A stretch of 19,175 nucleotides of DNA, from positions 1-19,175 of the forward strand of contig JAITBC010000166.1 in NCBI GenBank assembly GCA_031283785.1, written 5' to 3'. Shown here piece by piece: positions 7,347 to 15,538 of the stretch (position 1 is its first letter; each line of letters starts with the position of its first letter). Origin of the DNA: Tannerella sp. Its GTDB lineage: Bacteria; Bacteroidota; Bacteroidia; Bacteroidales; Tannerellaceae. Under the pieces are notes generated by a model. That model saw only the letters and a list, made by a program, of their open reading frames with translations. It was not told the origin of the DNA and did no database searches. Both the position numbers and the translations under genes were made by a program.

Positions 7347-9410
7347 TCACCCGATCATCTCGGCGCTTCGTTTGATAAAACGGCTCAAAGATTCGCCTTT
7401 CAACATGCCGTTACTTAGCAGCGCCAAGTCAATGAGTTGACTTACCAACCGGTTTTCTTTCGCATATTCGGCGAATATCTGATTGCGTTGCTGATGCAGT
7501 TCATCCAATTTTTTATTGGTATTTGTCATATCTTCTTTTTCAGCCTCCGTTATTTCCTCCTGTTTTTTCCTGTTTTGGATTTCACGCAGGTCATGTTGAC
7601 GGGCTTCCCATCCTTTTATATCATTCAGTATGGGTTCCACTTTATCGGTGCAGGCTTTTTCCCCGTCTTCAAGAATGTTCTTCACTAATTTATGATCGGT
7701 ATTCAGGACAAGGTTATAACTGTCGGGAAGTTCGCCGTAGAACGACATTCCCGGCTGTATGGACGCCATATCGCGCATACGGCGCATGTATTCGCTTTGC
7801 GTAAGTACGACAGGGTTTGATTCCGCCCCCAACGCTTCGAACGAGACGTAGAAATCCGTTTTTTCGATTGCCGGTATCCGGCTTTTGAAAATTTCCTGCA
7901 AAGCGTTTTTTTGATCTTCATTAAGATTCACTGCCTGTCCATCTTCTTTGCGGATAATATTCCCGATCGTATCGCTATCGACCCTTACGTAGCGCGTCTT
8001 TTCAAATTTCTGTTCCAGATGACCGATCATCGGCATATCCAGCTGTCCGTCGAGCAACAGCACACTGTATCCTTTGTCTTTCGCCGCCTGTATGTAACTG
8101 TACTGGTCATTCGGACTGGTTGAATACAGGTATACAAGCGTACCGTCCTTATCCGTCTGGCCATCTTTAATCAGCGCCTTATATTCATCGAATGTAAAAT
8201 ACTTTCCGTCAACATCTTTGAACAGCCCGAATTTGAGGGTGCGTTCGTAAAATTTTTCATCGATGAGCATGCCGTACTGGATAAAAATTTTCAGGTCGTT
8301 CCATTTATTTTCGAACTGAGCGCGATCGTTTTTAAAAATCTCCTCCAGACGGTCGGCTACTTTTTTCGTTATATGCGTCGAAATTTTCTTTACATTCTGA
8401 TCGCTCTGCAGATACGAGCGCGATACGTTAAGCGGTATATCCGGCGAGTCAAGCACACCATGCAGCAAAGTCATAAATTCCGGCACAATGCCCTCCACCG
8501 AATCGGTCACAAAAACCTGATTGCAATACAGTTGTATCTTATTCTTGTGAATATCCATATTGGTCCTGATGCGCGGGAAATACAGGATGCCGGTCAAGTT
8601 AAAGGGATAATCGACATTCAGGTGTATCCAGAACAGCGGTTCTTCGCTCATCGGATAAAGTTCACTGTAAAAAGTTTTATAATCTTCATCTTTCAGATCG
8701 CCGGGTTTACGTGTCCAGGTCGGATTCACATCATTTATTACGTTATCTTCATCCGTATCAACATATTTGCCGTCTTTCCATTCCTGTTTTTTCCCGAAAA
8801 CAATGGGAACAGGCAGGAATCGGCAGTATTTCGTAAGTAATTCCGTTATCTTGCTTTTCTCGAGGAAATGTTTGTTTTCATCGTCTATGTAGAGGATAAT
8901 ATCCGTCCCGCGTTCTTCCTTTGTCGTTTCAGCCATCTCATATTCGGGCGTACCGTCACAGCTCCATTTCACGGCAACCGCATCTTCACGATAAGATTTA
9001 GTAATAATTTCAACTTTTTCGGACACCATGAATGATGAATAAAATCCCAAGCCGAAATGTCCGATGATGGATGCTGCATCGTTCTTATATTTTTTCACAA
9101 ATTCTTCCGCACCTGAAAAAGCAATCTGATTGATATATTTCTCGATCTCCCCGGCCGTCATACCGACGCCCCGGTCCGATACAATCAGTTTCTTACCGTC
9201 AATACGAATACGAACGGACGCATCGTCAAGTTCGCCCTTAAACTCGCCTACGGACGAAAGCGTTTTCAGTTTTTGTGTCGCGTCAATGGCGTTCGACACA
9301 AGTTCGCGCAGAAAGATATCATGATCGCTGTATAAAAATTTCTTGATTATCGGGAATATATTTTCACTCGTAACCCCGATATTACCTTGTTTAGTTTCCT
9401 TTTTTGCCAT
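7347..9410 (-). CDS. htpG: Molecular chaperone HtpG (bacterial Hsp90)
   Basis: HtpG is an ATP-dependent homodimeric cytosolic chaperone of 687 residues, the usual Bacteroidota length. The N-terminal GHKL ATPase shows RELVSNAIDA (35-44, with Glu36 and Asn40), SDRGVGMT (78-85, with nucleotide-binding Asp79) and the lid segment GHFGLGFYSSFMV (117-129). The middle domain contains the conserved stretch GVLDSPDIPLNVSRSYLQ. The C terminus ends after a dimerisation region without the eukaryotic MEEVD tail, as expected. The upstream neighbour on the same strand is clpC, but a terminator lies between them, so htpG should have its own promoter in 9411-9454; no convincing consensus is visible there. Confidence 0.97.
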   Translation of the reverse strand: MAKKETKQGNIGVTSENIFPIIKKFLYSDHDIFLRELVSNAIDATQKLKTLSSVGEFKGELDDASVRIRIDGKKLIVSDRGVGMTAGEIEKYINQIAFSGAEEFVKKYKNDAASIIGHFGLGFYSSFMVSEKVEIITKSYREDAVAVKWSCDGTPEYEMAETTKEERGTDIILYIDDENKHFLEKSKITELLTKYCRFLPVPIVFGKKQEWKDGKYVDTDEDNVINDVNPTWTRKPGDLKDEDYKTFYSELYPMSEEPLFWIHLNVDYPFNLTGILYFPRIRTNMDIHKNKIQLYCNQVFVTDSVEGIVPEFMTLLHGVLDSPDIPLNVSRSYLQSDQNVKKISTHITKKVADRLEEIFKNDRAQFENKWNDLKIFIQYGMLIDEKFYERTLKFGLFKDVDGKYFTFDEYKALIKDGQTDKDGTLVYLYSTSPNDQYSYIQAAKDKGYSVLLLDGQLDMPMIGHLEQKFEKTRYVRVDSDTIGNIIRKEDGQAVNLNEDQKNALQEIFKSRIPAIEKTDFYVSFEALGAESNPVVLTQSEYMRRMRDMASIQPGMSFYGELPDSYNLVLNTDHKLVKNILEDGEKACTDKVEPILNDIKGWEARQHDLREIQNRKKQEEITEAEKEDMTNTNKKLDELHQQRNQIFAEYAKENRLVSQLIDLALLSNGMLKGESLSRFIKRSAEMIG

Positions 9411-9454
9411 ATTTGTTTGGTTTTAAATTAATTTTTTCCGTCATCATAAAGCGC

Positions 9455-9489
9455 AAAAAAAATGCCAGACACGTAATGCCTGACATTTT
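9455..9489 (-). terminator. Rho-independent terminator after clpC
   Basis: Read on the - strand, a 12-base-pair stem with two G-U pairs (9478-9489 with 9459-9470) and a 7-base loop is followed by a run of eight T (complement of 9455-9462). It lies 21 bases past the clpC stop and upstream of htpG, so it should separate the two stress genes. Confidence 0.85.
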
Positions 9490-9509
9490 GTCGCTCACAA
9501 TCATATTTT

Positions 9510-12134
9510 TCAATTCTCCACTAAAGATACGGAATGTATAATTTTATCATTTTCTTTGTTATAATCCAACAATATCGTATCCCCTTCTTTTACTTTTTCC
9601 CGGACAATGATATCTGCCAATTCGTCTTCAATATATTTCCGGATAGCGCGTTTCAGCGGACGTGCGCCGAATTGGACATCATATCCTTTGGATGCAATAA
9701 AATTTTTGGCAACATCCGTCAGATTAATATGGTATCCTGCCTGGCCGATCCGTTCGAATACGTTCTTCAGTTCTATATCAATAATACGATTTATAGCTTC
9801 TTTCTCAAGCGGATCAAAAATGACGATGTCCTCTATGCGATTAATAAATTCGGGAGCGAAAGCCTTATTCAGCGCCTTTTGTATCACATTATGTGCAAAC
9901 GTTTTATCCGTTATGTCGTCGCCGCCGGAATGAAACCCGATACCACGTCCGAAATCCTTCAACTGTCGCGTTCCGATATTGGATGTCATTATAAATATCG
10001 TATTTTTAAAATTGATATGACGGCCGAGGCTATCGGTCAGATGCCCCTCGTCAAGCACTTGCAATAAGAGGTTGAATACATCGGGATGCGCTTTCTCCAT
10101 TTCGTCGAGCAATACGACGGAATAAGGATGCCGACGTACTTTCTCGGTCAACTGGCCTCCTTCTTCGTATCCTACATATCCCGGAGGTGCGCCGATCAGC
10201 CGCGATACGGCAAATTTCTCAAGATATTCGCTCATATCTATGCGTATCAACGAATCGACCGAACCAAATAAATATTCGGCCAACACTTTTGTCAAATATG
10301 TTTTACCAACACCTGTCGGCCCAAGAAACATAAACGTACCGATCGGTTTATTCGGGTCCTTAAGGCCTATACGGTTTCGTTGTATCGCTTTCACGATCTT
10401 GTGTACCGCGTCGTCCTGACCGATTATTTTCCGTTTCAGGACATCTTCCATTTCCAGTAAGCGTGCATTCTCCGTTTTCGCTATCCGCTGTACGGGGACT
10501 CCCGACATCATTGCTACAACCTCCGCCACTTTATCTTCATCGACCGTCTCGCGATGTTCCTGCATTTCGCGTTCCCATTTTTCCTTAGCGGAATCCAGTT
10601 CCGAAAGCAACTGTCGTTCCTTGTCGCGGAAATTTGCAGCCAGTTCGAAGTTCTGCGATTTTACCGCCGCATGTTTCTCTTCTTTAACCGTTTCTATTTG
10701 TTTCTCTAATTGCTCAATGTAAGGAGGCACAACAATATTGGAAATATGCATGCGCGAACCGGCTTCATCCATGGCATCTATTGCTTTGTCAGGGAAATTT
10801 CGGTCGCTGATATAACGGTCCGTCAGTTTAACGCAAGCTTCAAGTGCGCTGTCCGTATAATGTGTATTATGATGATCTTCGTAACGACCTTTGATATTAT
10901 GCAATATCTGCAGCGTTTCGTCGGGAGTTGTCGGGTCGACAAGCACCTTCTGGAAGCGACGTTCCAACGCCCCGTCTTTTTCTATATTTTTACGGTATTC
11001 GTCCAGTGTTGTAGCGCCGATACATTGTATTTCACCACGCGCCAAAGCCGGTTTCAGCATATTCGCCGCATCCATCGAACCGGAAGCCGAACCTGCGCCG
11101 ACGATTGTATGAATCTCGTCGATAAACAAAATGATATTCGGATTTTTAGACATTTCATTAAGAATGGCTTTTATCCGTTCTTCAAATTGCCCTCTGTATT
11201 TAGTTCCCGCAACAATCGCCGCCATATCGAGGCTCACGACCCGCTTATCAAATAAAACACGGGATATCTTATGTTGCACGATACGTAAAGCCAGTCCTTC
11301 AACAATTGCCGATTTTCCCACGCCGGGTTCACCGATAAGTATCGGGTTATTCTTTTTACGCCGGCTCAGAATCTGTGCCAGACGTTCTATTTCCCTGTCA
11401 CGGCCTACAATAGGGTCCAAGCGTCCCTCTGCTGCCGCACGCGTAAGATCAAATCCGAAATTATCAATTACCTGCGTATCGGTATTGGGCTTAGCGGTTT
11501 GCGTCGTGCTGCCGCTTTCATGTGCTCCGGAAGAACTTTTTCTTCCGGATGATGACATGCCGAACGAATCGTCGTCATCGTCGTCATCGTCATTATCCGT
11601 ATAACCGTCACTTATGTCGTCGTCATCATCATTATTATTATATTCTTCCGGTTGTTTCAGGATGTCTCTTGACAATTTGTCATAAAGATGATCCCTGTCA
11701 TTGACAATCCAGTCATATATCACATCATAATTAATGCCTTTCCCTTCAAGATATCCTGTAACAACATTAACCTTTTCTTTCAGTATAGACAGTAACAAAT
11801 GTTCCGTCCCGGTCTGAATACTCTTTAACCGACGCGATTCGAGCATACTCAGGCGCAACGCCTGTTCCGCCGTCTTACTTATTACAATATCGTTTAGTGA
11901 AGCAGTCGTCTCCGTATCTACCACATTACGTACTTCATGCTCTATCATCTTCTTCAATTCCAACATATCAATATCCATGGAGCGTAAAATCTGACATGCT
12001 TTACCTTTCCCTTCGCGGATAAGGCCGAGCATCAGATGTTCCGTTCCTATATAACTGTTCTGAAGTCTCGACGCTTCTTCACGACTATATTCTATCGCCT
12101 CGATAAGTCTTTTCGTATAATTATTTTTCATCAT
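9510..12134 (-). CDS. clpC: AAA+ protein unfoldase ClpC
   Basis: ClpC is a Hsp100 unfoldase that feeds substrates to ClpP, 874 residues. In order: two N-terminal Clp repeats (about 1-155); a linker (about 162-220) rich in Asp, Asn and Ser; D1 with Walker A GEPGVGKS (268-275) and Walker B ILFIDE (335-340); a middle region with a UVR-like helix ([19 protein letters not shown], about 494-512); D2 with Walker A GPTGVGKT (605-612) and Walker B VVLLDE (673-678). A GIGF loop (731-734) matches the ClpP-docking tripeptide, so partnership with ClpP is likely; clpP is not in this window. The UVR/short middle domain separates it from ClpB. No CtsR-type (mcsA/mcsB) neighbours and no CIRCE element were seen. 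Two adjacent ATG codons (12134 and 12131) are possible starts. Confidence 0.95.
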   Translation of the reverse strand: MMKNNYTKRLIEAIEYSREEASRLQNSYIGTEHLMLGLIREGKGKACQILRSMDIDMLELKKMIEHEVRNVVDTETTASLNDIVISKTAEQALRLSMLESRRLKSIQTGTEHLLLSILKEKVNVVTGYLEGKGINYDVIYDWIVNDRDHLYDKLSRDILKQPEEYNNNDDDDDISDGYTDNDDDDDDDDSFGMSSSGRKSSSGAHESGSTTQTAKPNTDTQVIDNFGFDLTRAAAEGRLDPIVGRDREIERLAQILSRRKKNNPILIGEPGVGKSAIVEGLALRIVQHKISRVLFDKRVVSLDMAAIVAGTKYRGQFEERIKAILNEMSKNPNIILFIDEIHTIVGAGSASGSMDAANMLKPALARGEIQCIGATTLDEYRKNIEKDGALERRFQKVLVDPTTPDETLQILHNIKGRYEDHHNTHYTDSALEACVKLTDRYISDRNFPDKAIDAMDEAGSRMHISNIVVPPYIEQLEKQIETVKEEKHAAVKSQNFELAANFRDKERQLLSELDSAKEKWEREMQEHRETVDEDKVAEVVAMMSGVPVQRIAKTENARLLEMEDVLKRKIIGQDDAVHKIVKAIQRNRIGLKDPNKPIGTFMFLGPTGVGKTYLTKVLAEYLFGSVDSLIRIDMSEYLEKFAVSRLIGAPPGYVGYEEGGQLTEKVRRHPYSVVLLDEMEKAHPDVFNLLLQVLDEGHLTDSLGRHINFKNTIFIMTSNIGTRQLKDFGRGIGFHSGGDDITDKTFAHNVIQKALNKAFAPEFINRIEDIVIFDPLEKEAINRIIDIELKNVFERIGQAGYHINLTDVAKNFIASKGYDVQFGARPLKRAIRKYIEDELADIIVREKVKEGDTILLDYNKENDKIIHSVSLVEN
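11526..11549. repeat. Perfect 10-base inverted repeat inside clpC
   Basis: Arms at 11526-11535 and 11540-11549 are exactly complementary, with a 4-base loop. It falls in the codons of the Ser-rich part of the ClpC linker (about residues 196-203). It has no T-run on either side, so it does not look like a terminator; it could fold in the clpC mRNA. Confidence 0.7.
11569..11643. repeat. GTC/ATC triplet microsatellites encoding the ClpC poly-Asp linker
   Basis: Two runs of GTC/ATC/ATT triplets on the + strand (about 11569-11597 and 11616-11643) correspond to Asp/Asn runs in ClpC at about residues 165-173 and 180-189. Repeated trinucleotides keep frame when they slip, so the linker length may vary between strains. 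Confidence 0.75.
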
Positions 12135-12215
12135 ATCTGAAGCTTTCTGTTTTTCGTTTTTTTGTCATTTAGTTAATGTATGGGTTTTTACAAATACCAT
12201 GCCATTACATATAGA

Positions 12216-13709
12216 TCATTTAACATGAACCGCTTTACCGTGTCTTCCGGAAACACTTACAACATATATTCCGGGATTCAGAGGAATATCGGTGCGTCCT
12301 TCCCTTACATTATTATAATATACACATTTGCCGCCTGTCGAATAAATACCGACGTCGGCAGGAGAGGCTGTGACAACATGCACAAAACCTTTACCCGCAT
12401 AAACAGAACCTGTCGAAGGCTCTTCCGTAACCGGATTTGACACATCCCGCCTTTTCATCGTCACGTCATAACGAAGAACCATTTTAGGGAAAGTATTATT
12501 TTCGATTCTGCATATCAAATCTATTTCTGCATAAGACTCGTCGAAAACAAAAATGCCGTTTTCCCTCATTTCGGGCTTAATCCAGGTTAGTCCCTTATTC
12601 CATGTATAACGTGAGATAATGCCGTCCAATTCGTAATAGCGACTGAAATCGGCGCTATCTATAACGGCTTCCGTCGTTCGGTTGTGTTGTGGAGAATAAA
12701 TGTATTCCGTATAATCCGGCAGTATGGGAGGCAGAGTACAAAAATCCAGATTATTATCTTTACAATTAAGTACACTCAGTGACGAACTTTCCGGCAGTTT
12801 CAAAGAATCCAATAAATTATTATTGCAAACAAGCGTTTCAAGCAATAAACAATCTTCTATATACAGCTCTTTCAACCTGTTATTATAGCATTTCACAGTA
12901 TGCAAAGCCGTACATCCGGCGAGATCCAGCACCTCCAGTTCGTTATCGCTGCAGTCGATACTCGGTAATACGGGACAGTTTACGACATTTAAAGACGACA
13001 GGTTATTTCTTGCGCAAGCGAAATCAAACAAAAACTCCTTGTTGGAAATATCTATTTCCGTCAGATTATTAGCCGGACATAAAAGCTCTTCCAACCGTGG
13101 ACAGTTCCGCACATTTATATAGGAAAGCTCATTATTGATGCAATAAATGGTCTCTATTTTCTTGTTATTGGAAAAATCCAAAGATTTAACGCTGTTATTG
13201 GTGCAACAAATAAATGTCAATTCGGGATTATTTGACAGATCTATTTCTTTAATATTATTATGGGTAACACGCAAAAATGTCAATTTATTATTTGTCGTCA
13301 CATCTAATGCTTCCAGATTATTTCCATAAAAATCTATCGCCCTCAGCAAAACGGCGCCTGTAACATTCACCGAATTTATCATGTTGGAACTGCAATATAA
13401 AGCTTGTAAAGTCTGAAAATCGCTAAAATCCATATTCCCGGAAAGTTTTTTATTCTGCCAGTCCACCCCATTCAATGAACGTGTATTATTATTACTCCAT
13501 GATAAACCTGCGACAAGTCCCCAGTTTATCCCATCCATACTTTCAACGCCTAACTGTTGATAATTTTTCACTCCCGGCTCGGCAGATTCCTGCAAAAGAA
13601 ATTGACGCAACTTTGCCGTCTCATTACTGTTGTAAGGTTCTTGAGCCTGTACTTCGAATCCTAAAACGACACACCGGAGTAAACAACCAATCCATAAAAT
13701 AGTTTTCAT
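12216..13709 (-). CDS. Secreted leucine-rich-repeat protein with T9SS-like C-terminal domain
   Basis: This is a 497-residue exported protein. It starts with a signal peptide (1 to about 22; cleavage near VQAQ), followed by an N-terminal cap (about 24-98). Residues 100-325 hold ten or so 21-residue LRR units of the form LxxLxCxxNxLxxLDxSxN; many keep the Cys and the Asn ladder. A beta-rich linker region (about 330-420) follows. Residues 434-497 look like a T9SS type A/Por sorting domain: GIYSTGGKCVYY, then a DIPLNPGIYVVSVSG core. It is thus probably secreted across the outer membrane and anchored or released. The function is unknown; LRR surface proteins often mediate binding to host, partner or polymer. 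It has its own promoter at 13736-13766. Confidence 0.82.
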   Translation of the reverse strand: MKTILWIGCLLRCVVLGFEVQAQEPYNSNETAKLRQFLLQESAEPGVKNYQQLGVESMDGINWGLVAGLSWSNNNTRSLNGVDWQNKKLSGNMDFSDFQTLQALYCSSNMINSVNVTGAVLLRAIDFYGNNLEALDVTTNNKLTFLRVTHNNIKEIDLSNNPELTFICCTNNSVKSLDFSNNKKIETIYCINNELSYINVRNCPRLEELLCPANNLTEIDISNKEFLFDFACARNNLSSLNVVNCPVLPSIDCSDNELEVLDLAGCTALHTVKCYNNRLKELYIEDCLLLETLVCNNNLLDSLKLPESSSLSVLNCKDNNLDFCTLPPILPDYTEYIYSPQHNRTTEAVIDSADFSRYYELDGIISRYTWNKGLTWIKPEMRENGIFVFDESYAEIDLICRIENNTFPKMVLRYDVTMKRRDVSNPVTEEPSTGSVYAGKGFVHVVTASPADVGIYSTGGKCVYYNNVREGRTDIPLNPGIYVVSVSGRHGKAVHVK

Positions 13710-13735
13710 CTGTATACTTATTTAGCAACAACTTA

Positions 13736-13766
13736 CAAAGATAATGTCTTAAATATAAAAAACAGA
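13736..13766 (-). promoter_or_regulatory. Bacteroidota-type promoter of the LRR/T9SS gene
   Basis: On the - strand TCTG (13766-13763), a spacer of exactly 19 bases, and TATCTTTG (13743-13736) match the TTTG-N19-TAnnTTTG pattern with a single mismatch in the -33 box. Transcription would begin about 20 bases before the ATG. Confidence 0.7.
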
Positions 13767-13780
13767 ATTTTTTATGTTAA

Positions 13781-13803
13781 AAATGATTATCACACAATCA
13801 TTT
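13781..13803 (-). terminator. Weak AT-rich hairpin after the DUF3256 gene
   Basis: Arms of 8 bases (13781-13788 and 13796-13803) with a 7-base loop are followed on the - strand by TT and AACAT, giving a run of five T across the stem end. The stem has only two G-C pairs and overlaps the stop codon, so terminator function is uncertain. Confidence 0.3.
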
Positions 13804-14437
13804 ATTCAAAACGACTTAGTCTCCATTCATACACCTTATGCGTATCTTTCAGCAATAACAGGGCTTTTTCCCTGCTTTCCGCATCAAGATATAAAGGAGT
13901 AGTATATTCCGCCGTCAGCGTATTTTTTTCCGCATCGAGACTGTATTTCACCAGAAAAATATCCGATATCGGATTCATTTCGGAAGTCTCTCCGGAAGCA
14001 TGTCCGGCATCGTCTTTCAGAAACCAGTCTGCCGTCACCGGAGTATATAACTCCTCTGCCGGCAGGATATTCCAGTCTGTCGTATAAAAAACGACGCGGC
14101 TATCTGCAACAGGAGCATATGCCGTCGTTATCATACATATTATATGTGTATTATTAACAAGCGGTAAAAGTTTCATTTCTACCGTACTACGTCCGGTAGA
14201 TTGCAACAGCAGGTAGTTGTCCGTAAGCTTCAGCAATGTAGACTTTCCCTGCATCGTATTCTCCAGCGTGGCGGTTTTACCGGATTTATACAGGTCTGCA
14301 AGGTCTTTCCGCCATGCTTCTTCCAGCTGAACAATGATACCTTCCGGCATCGCTATAAAAAGTTTTTCAATATGCTGCGCAATAATGGAGCAAAATGTTC
14401 CCAAAACAAATAACAAACTAAAAATCAATCGTTTCAT
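13802..14437 (-). CDS. DUF3256 family exported protein
   Basis: This is a 211-residue protein with an N-terminal signal peptide (hydrophobic 5-19, then IIAQ), so it is probably periplasmic or outer-membrane associated. The body matches the pattern of the Bacteroidales DUF3256 family: LFIAMPEGIIVQLEEAWRKDLADLY near 26-50, a central beta-rich region, and YEWRLSRF at the end. No catalytic motif is recognisable and the family has no assigned activity. It is co-directional with and downstream of truA, with a 257-base gap. That gap (14438-14694) holds a promoter-like element and small hairpins but no gene. Confidence 0.75.
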   Translation of the reverse strand: MKRLIFSLLFVLGTFCSIIAQHIEKLFIAMPEGIIVQLEEAWRKDLADLYKSGKTATLENTMQGKSTLLKLTDNYLLLQSTGRSTVEMKLLPLVNNTHIICMITTAYAPVADSRVVFYTTDWNILPAEELYTPVTADWFLKDDAGHASGETSEMNPISDIFLVKYSLDAEKNTLTAEYTTPLYLDAESREKALLLLKDTHKVYEWRLSRFE

Positions 14438-14462
14438 ATTATAAACATCGTTATCTCGCCCC

Positions 14463-14470
14463 CAAATGTA
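14463..14470 (-). promoter_or_regulatory. Candidate -7 element for the DUF3256 gene
   Basis: TACATTTG on the - strand is a perfect TAnnTTTG match 25 bases before the ATG. No TTTG sits 19 bases upstream, where GACG is found, so the -33 box is poor. Confidence 0.4.
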
Positions 14471-14694
14471 AGAAAATCATTCCTAATATCGTCGGAAATA
14501 TATCAAATGTTATGTTTTTTTTTAAAACACCGCTCTATCCTGTACGTTCGCAGCGTACGACAATGTGACGGAAACAAAATCTGTATGACGGCATTACCGT
14601 CCGGCGATTTCTTCTTACACATATCATAATATCCTGATAAAAAAGCCGACAGGAAAGGCGGTAGAACCCACACAGTCATCATTTTAACGTCTTA

Positions 14695-15468
14695 TCATAA
14701 AAAAATACGGTCGGGATATGCGATATCGACCAGCGCAAGTCCTTTGGCCGGAGCAGAGGTCCCGGCTCTACGCCGGTCTTTGGCCTCTATGATATCCCTA
14801 AAATCCTGCACGGTAATTTTCCCGCGTCCCACATCCATCAATGTGCCGACAACAGCTCTGACCATATTACGTAAAAAACGGTCTGCTGCGATTACAAACA
14901 CCCACGTCCGGCCGTCTTGATTATGGTACTCATCGTACCTGTTCCAGCCGGCTTCAATTATCCGGCAGTTATTCGTTTTAACGTCCGTATGCAATTTGCT
15001 GAAGCTTGTAAAATCCGTATGTTCAAATAAAACTTTACAAGCCTCGTTCATTCTGTCAAAATTCATATTACGTAATGAGATGCGGCAAATCCATTCGTTG
15101 GCAAACGGATTTTTCCTGTCTGTAATATAATAATTATATGTACGTGAAAGGGCGTCAAAACGTGCGTGTGCGTTTTCGTTAACGGCAACAATGTTGTATA
15201 CGGCAATATCTTCAGGCAACATGCGGTTTAATTTATCCGCCAGTTGCGACGGATTTCCCACCGCTACGGATACATCGAAATGAGCAACCATCTTGCTGGC
15301 ATGAACTCCAGCATCCGTCCGTCCGGCGCCGACAACGGCAACGACTTGCCGTAGCACAAGCGAAAGAACCTCTTCCAGGCGCTGTTGTACGCTCATGCCG
15401 TTCGGTTGACGCTGCCATCCGCAATAACGAACGCCGTTATAAGCCAGATAAATAAAATAACGACTCAC
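14695..15468 (-). CDS. truA: tRNA pseudouridine(38-40) synthase TruA, GTG start
   Basis: TruA converts uridine to pseudouridine at positions 38-40 in the tRNA anticodon arm. The 257-residue product has the family N terminus (RYFIYLAYNGVRYCGWQRQPNGMSVQQRLE) and the catalytic loop VGAGRTDAGVHA (46-57), with nucleophile Asp52. RFLRNMVRAVVGTLMDVGRGK near the C-terminal third is another family hallmark. The start is GTG (15468-15466). It is chosen because homologues begin at this position, and the first internal ATG (Met25) would delete the first strand of the fold. AAAAGAA just upstream could serve as a weak ribosome-binding site. No frameshift or odd residue was seen. Confidence 0.96.
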   Translation of the reverse strand: MSRYFIYLAYNGVRYCGWQRQPNGMSVQQRLEEVLSLVLRQVVAVVGAGRTDAGVHASKMVAHFDVSVAVGNPSQLADKLNRMLPEDIAVYNIVAVNENAHARFDALSRTYNYYITDRKNPFANEWICRISLRNMNFDRMNEACKVLFEHTDFTSFSKLHTDVKTNNCRIIEAGWNRYDEYHNQDGRTWVFVIAADRFLRNMVRAVVGTLMDVGRGKITVQDFRDIIEAKDRRRAGTSAPAKGLALVDIAYPDRIFL

Positions 15469-15490
15469 TTCTTTTTATTCTTCGACGGCA

Positions 15491-15498
15491 CAAAAATA
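15491..15498 (-). promoter_or_regulatory. Candidate -7 element for truA
   Basis: TATTTTTG on the - strand fits TAnnTTTG and lies 22 bases before the GTG start. A second TATTTTTG lies at 15529-15536. Neither has a clear TTTG at 19 bases, and both are simple A/T runs, so this is tentative. Confidence 0.3.
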
Positions 15499-15538
15499 TA
15501 ATAAAAACAGCAATAATCCCCGACATCTCAAAAATAAC

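Noticed and set aside
8373..8840. 155-codon open frame on the + strand
   Set aside because: It lies wholly antisense to htpG, whose protein is strongly conserved; its residues show no domain and it has no promoter or ribosome-binding site.
10710..11255. 181-codon open frame on the + strand
   Set aside because: It is antisense to the D1 region of clpC and has a Cys/Arg/Phe-rich composition typical of a shadow frame.
12135..12215. Promoter of clpC
   Set aside because: Only GGTATTTG resembles a -7 element and it lacks the TA bases; no TTTG at a suitable distance and no CIRCE element were found.
14640..14665. Terminator after truA
   Set aside because: On the - strand a T-run follows a GCC/GGC pair, but the stem has only about three base pairs, too weak to call.
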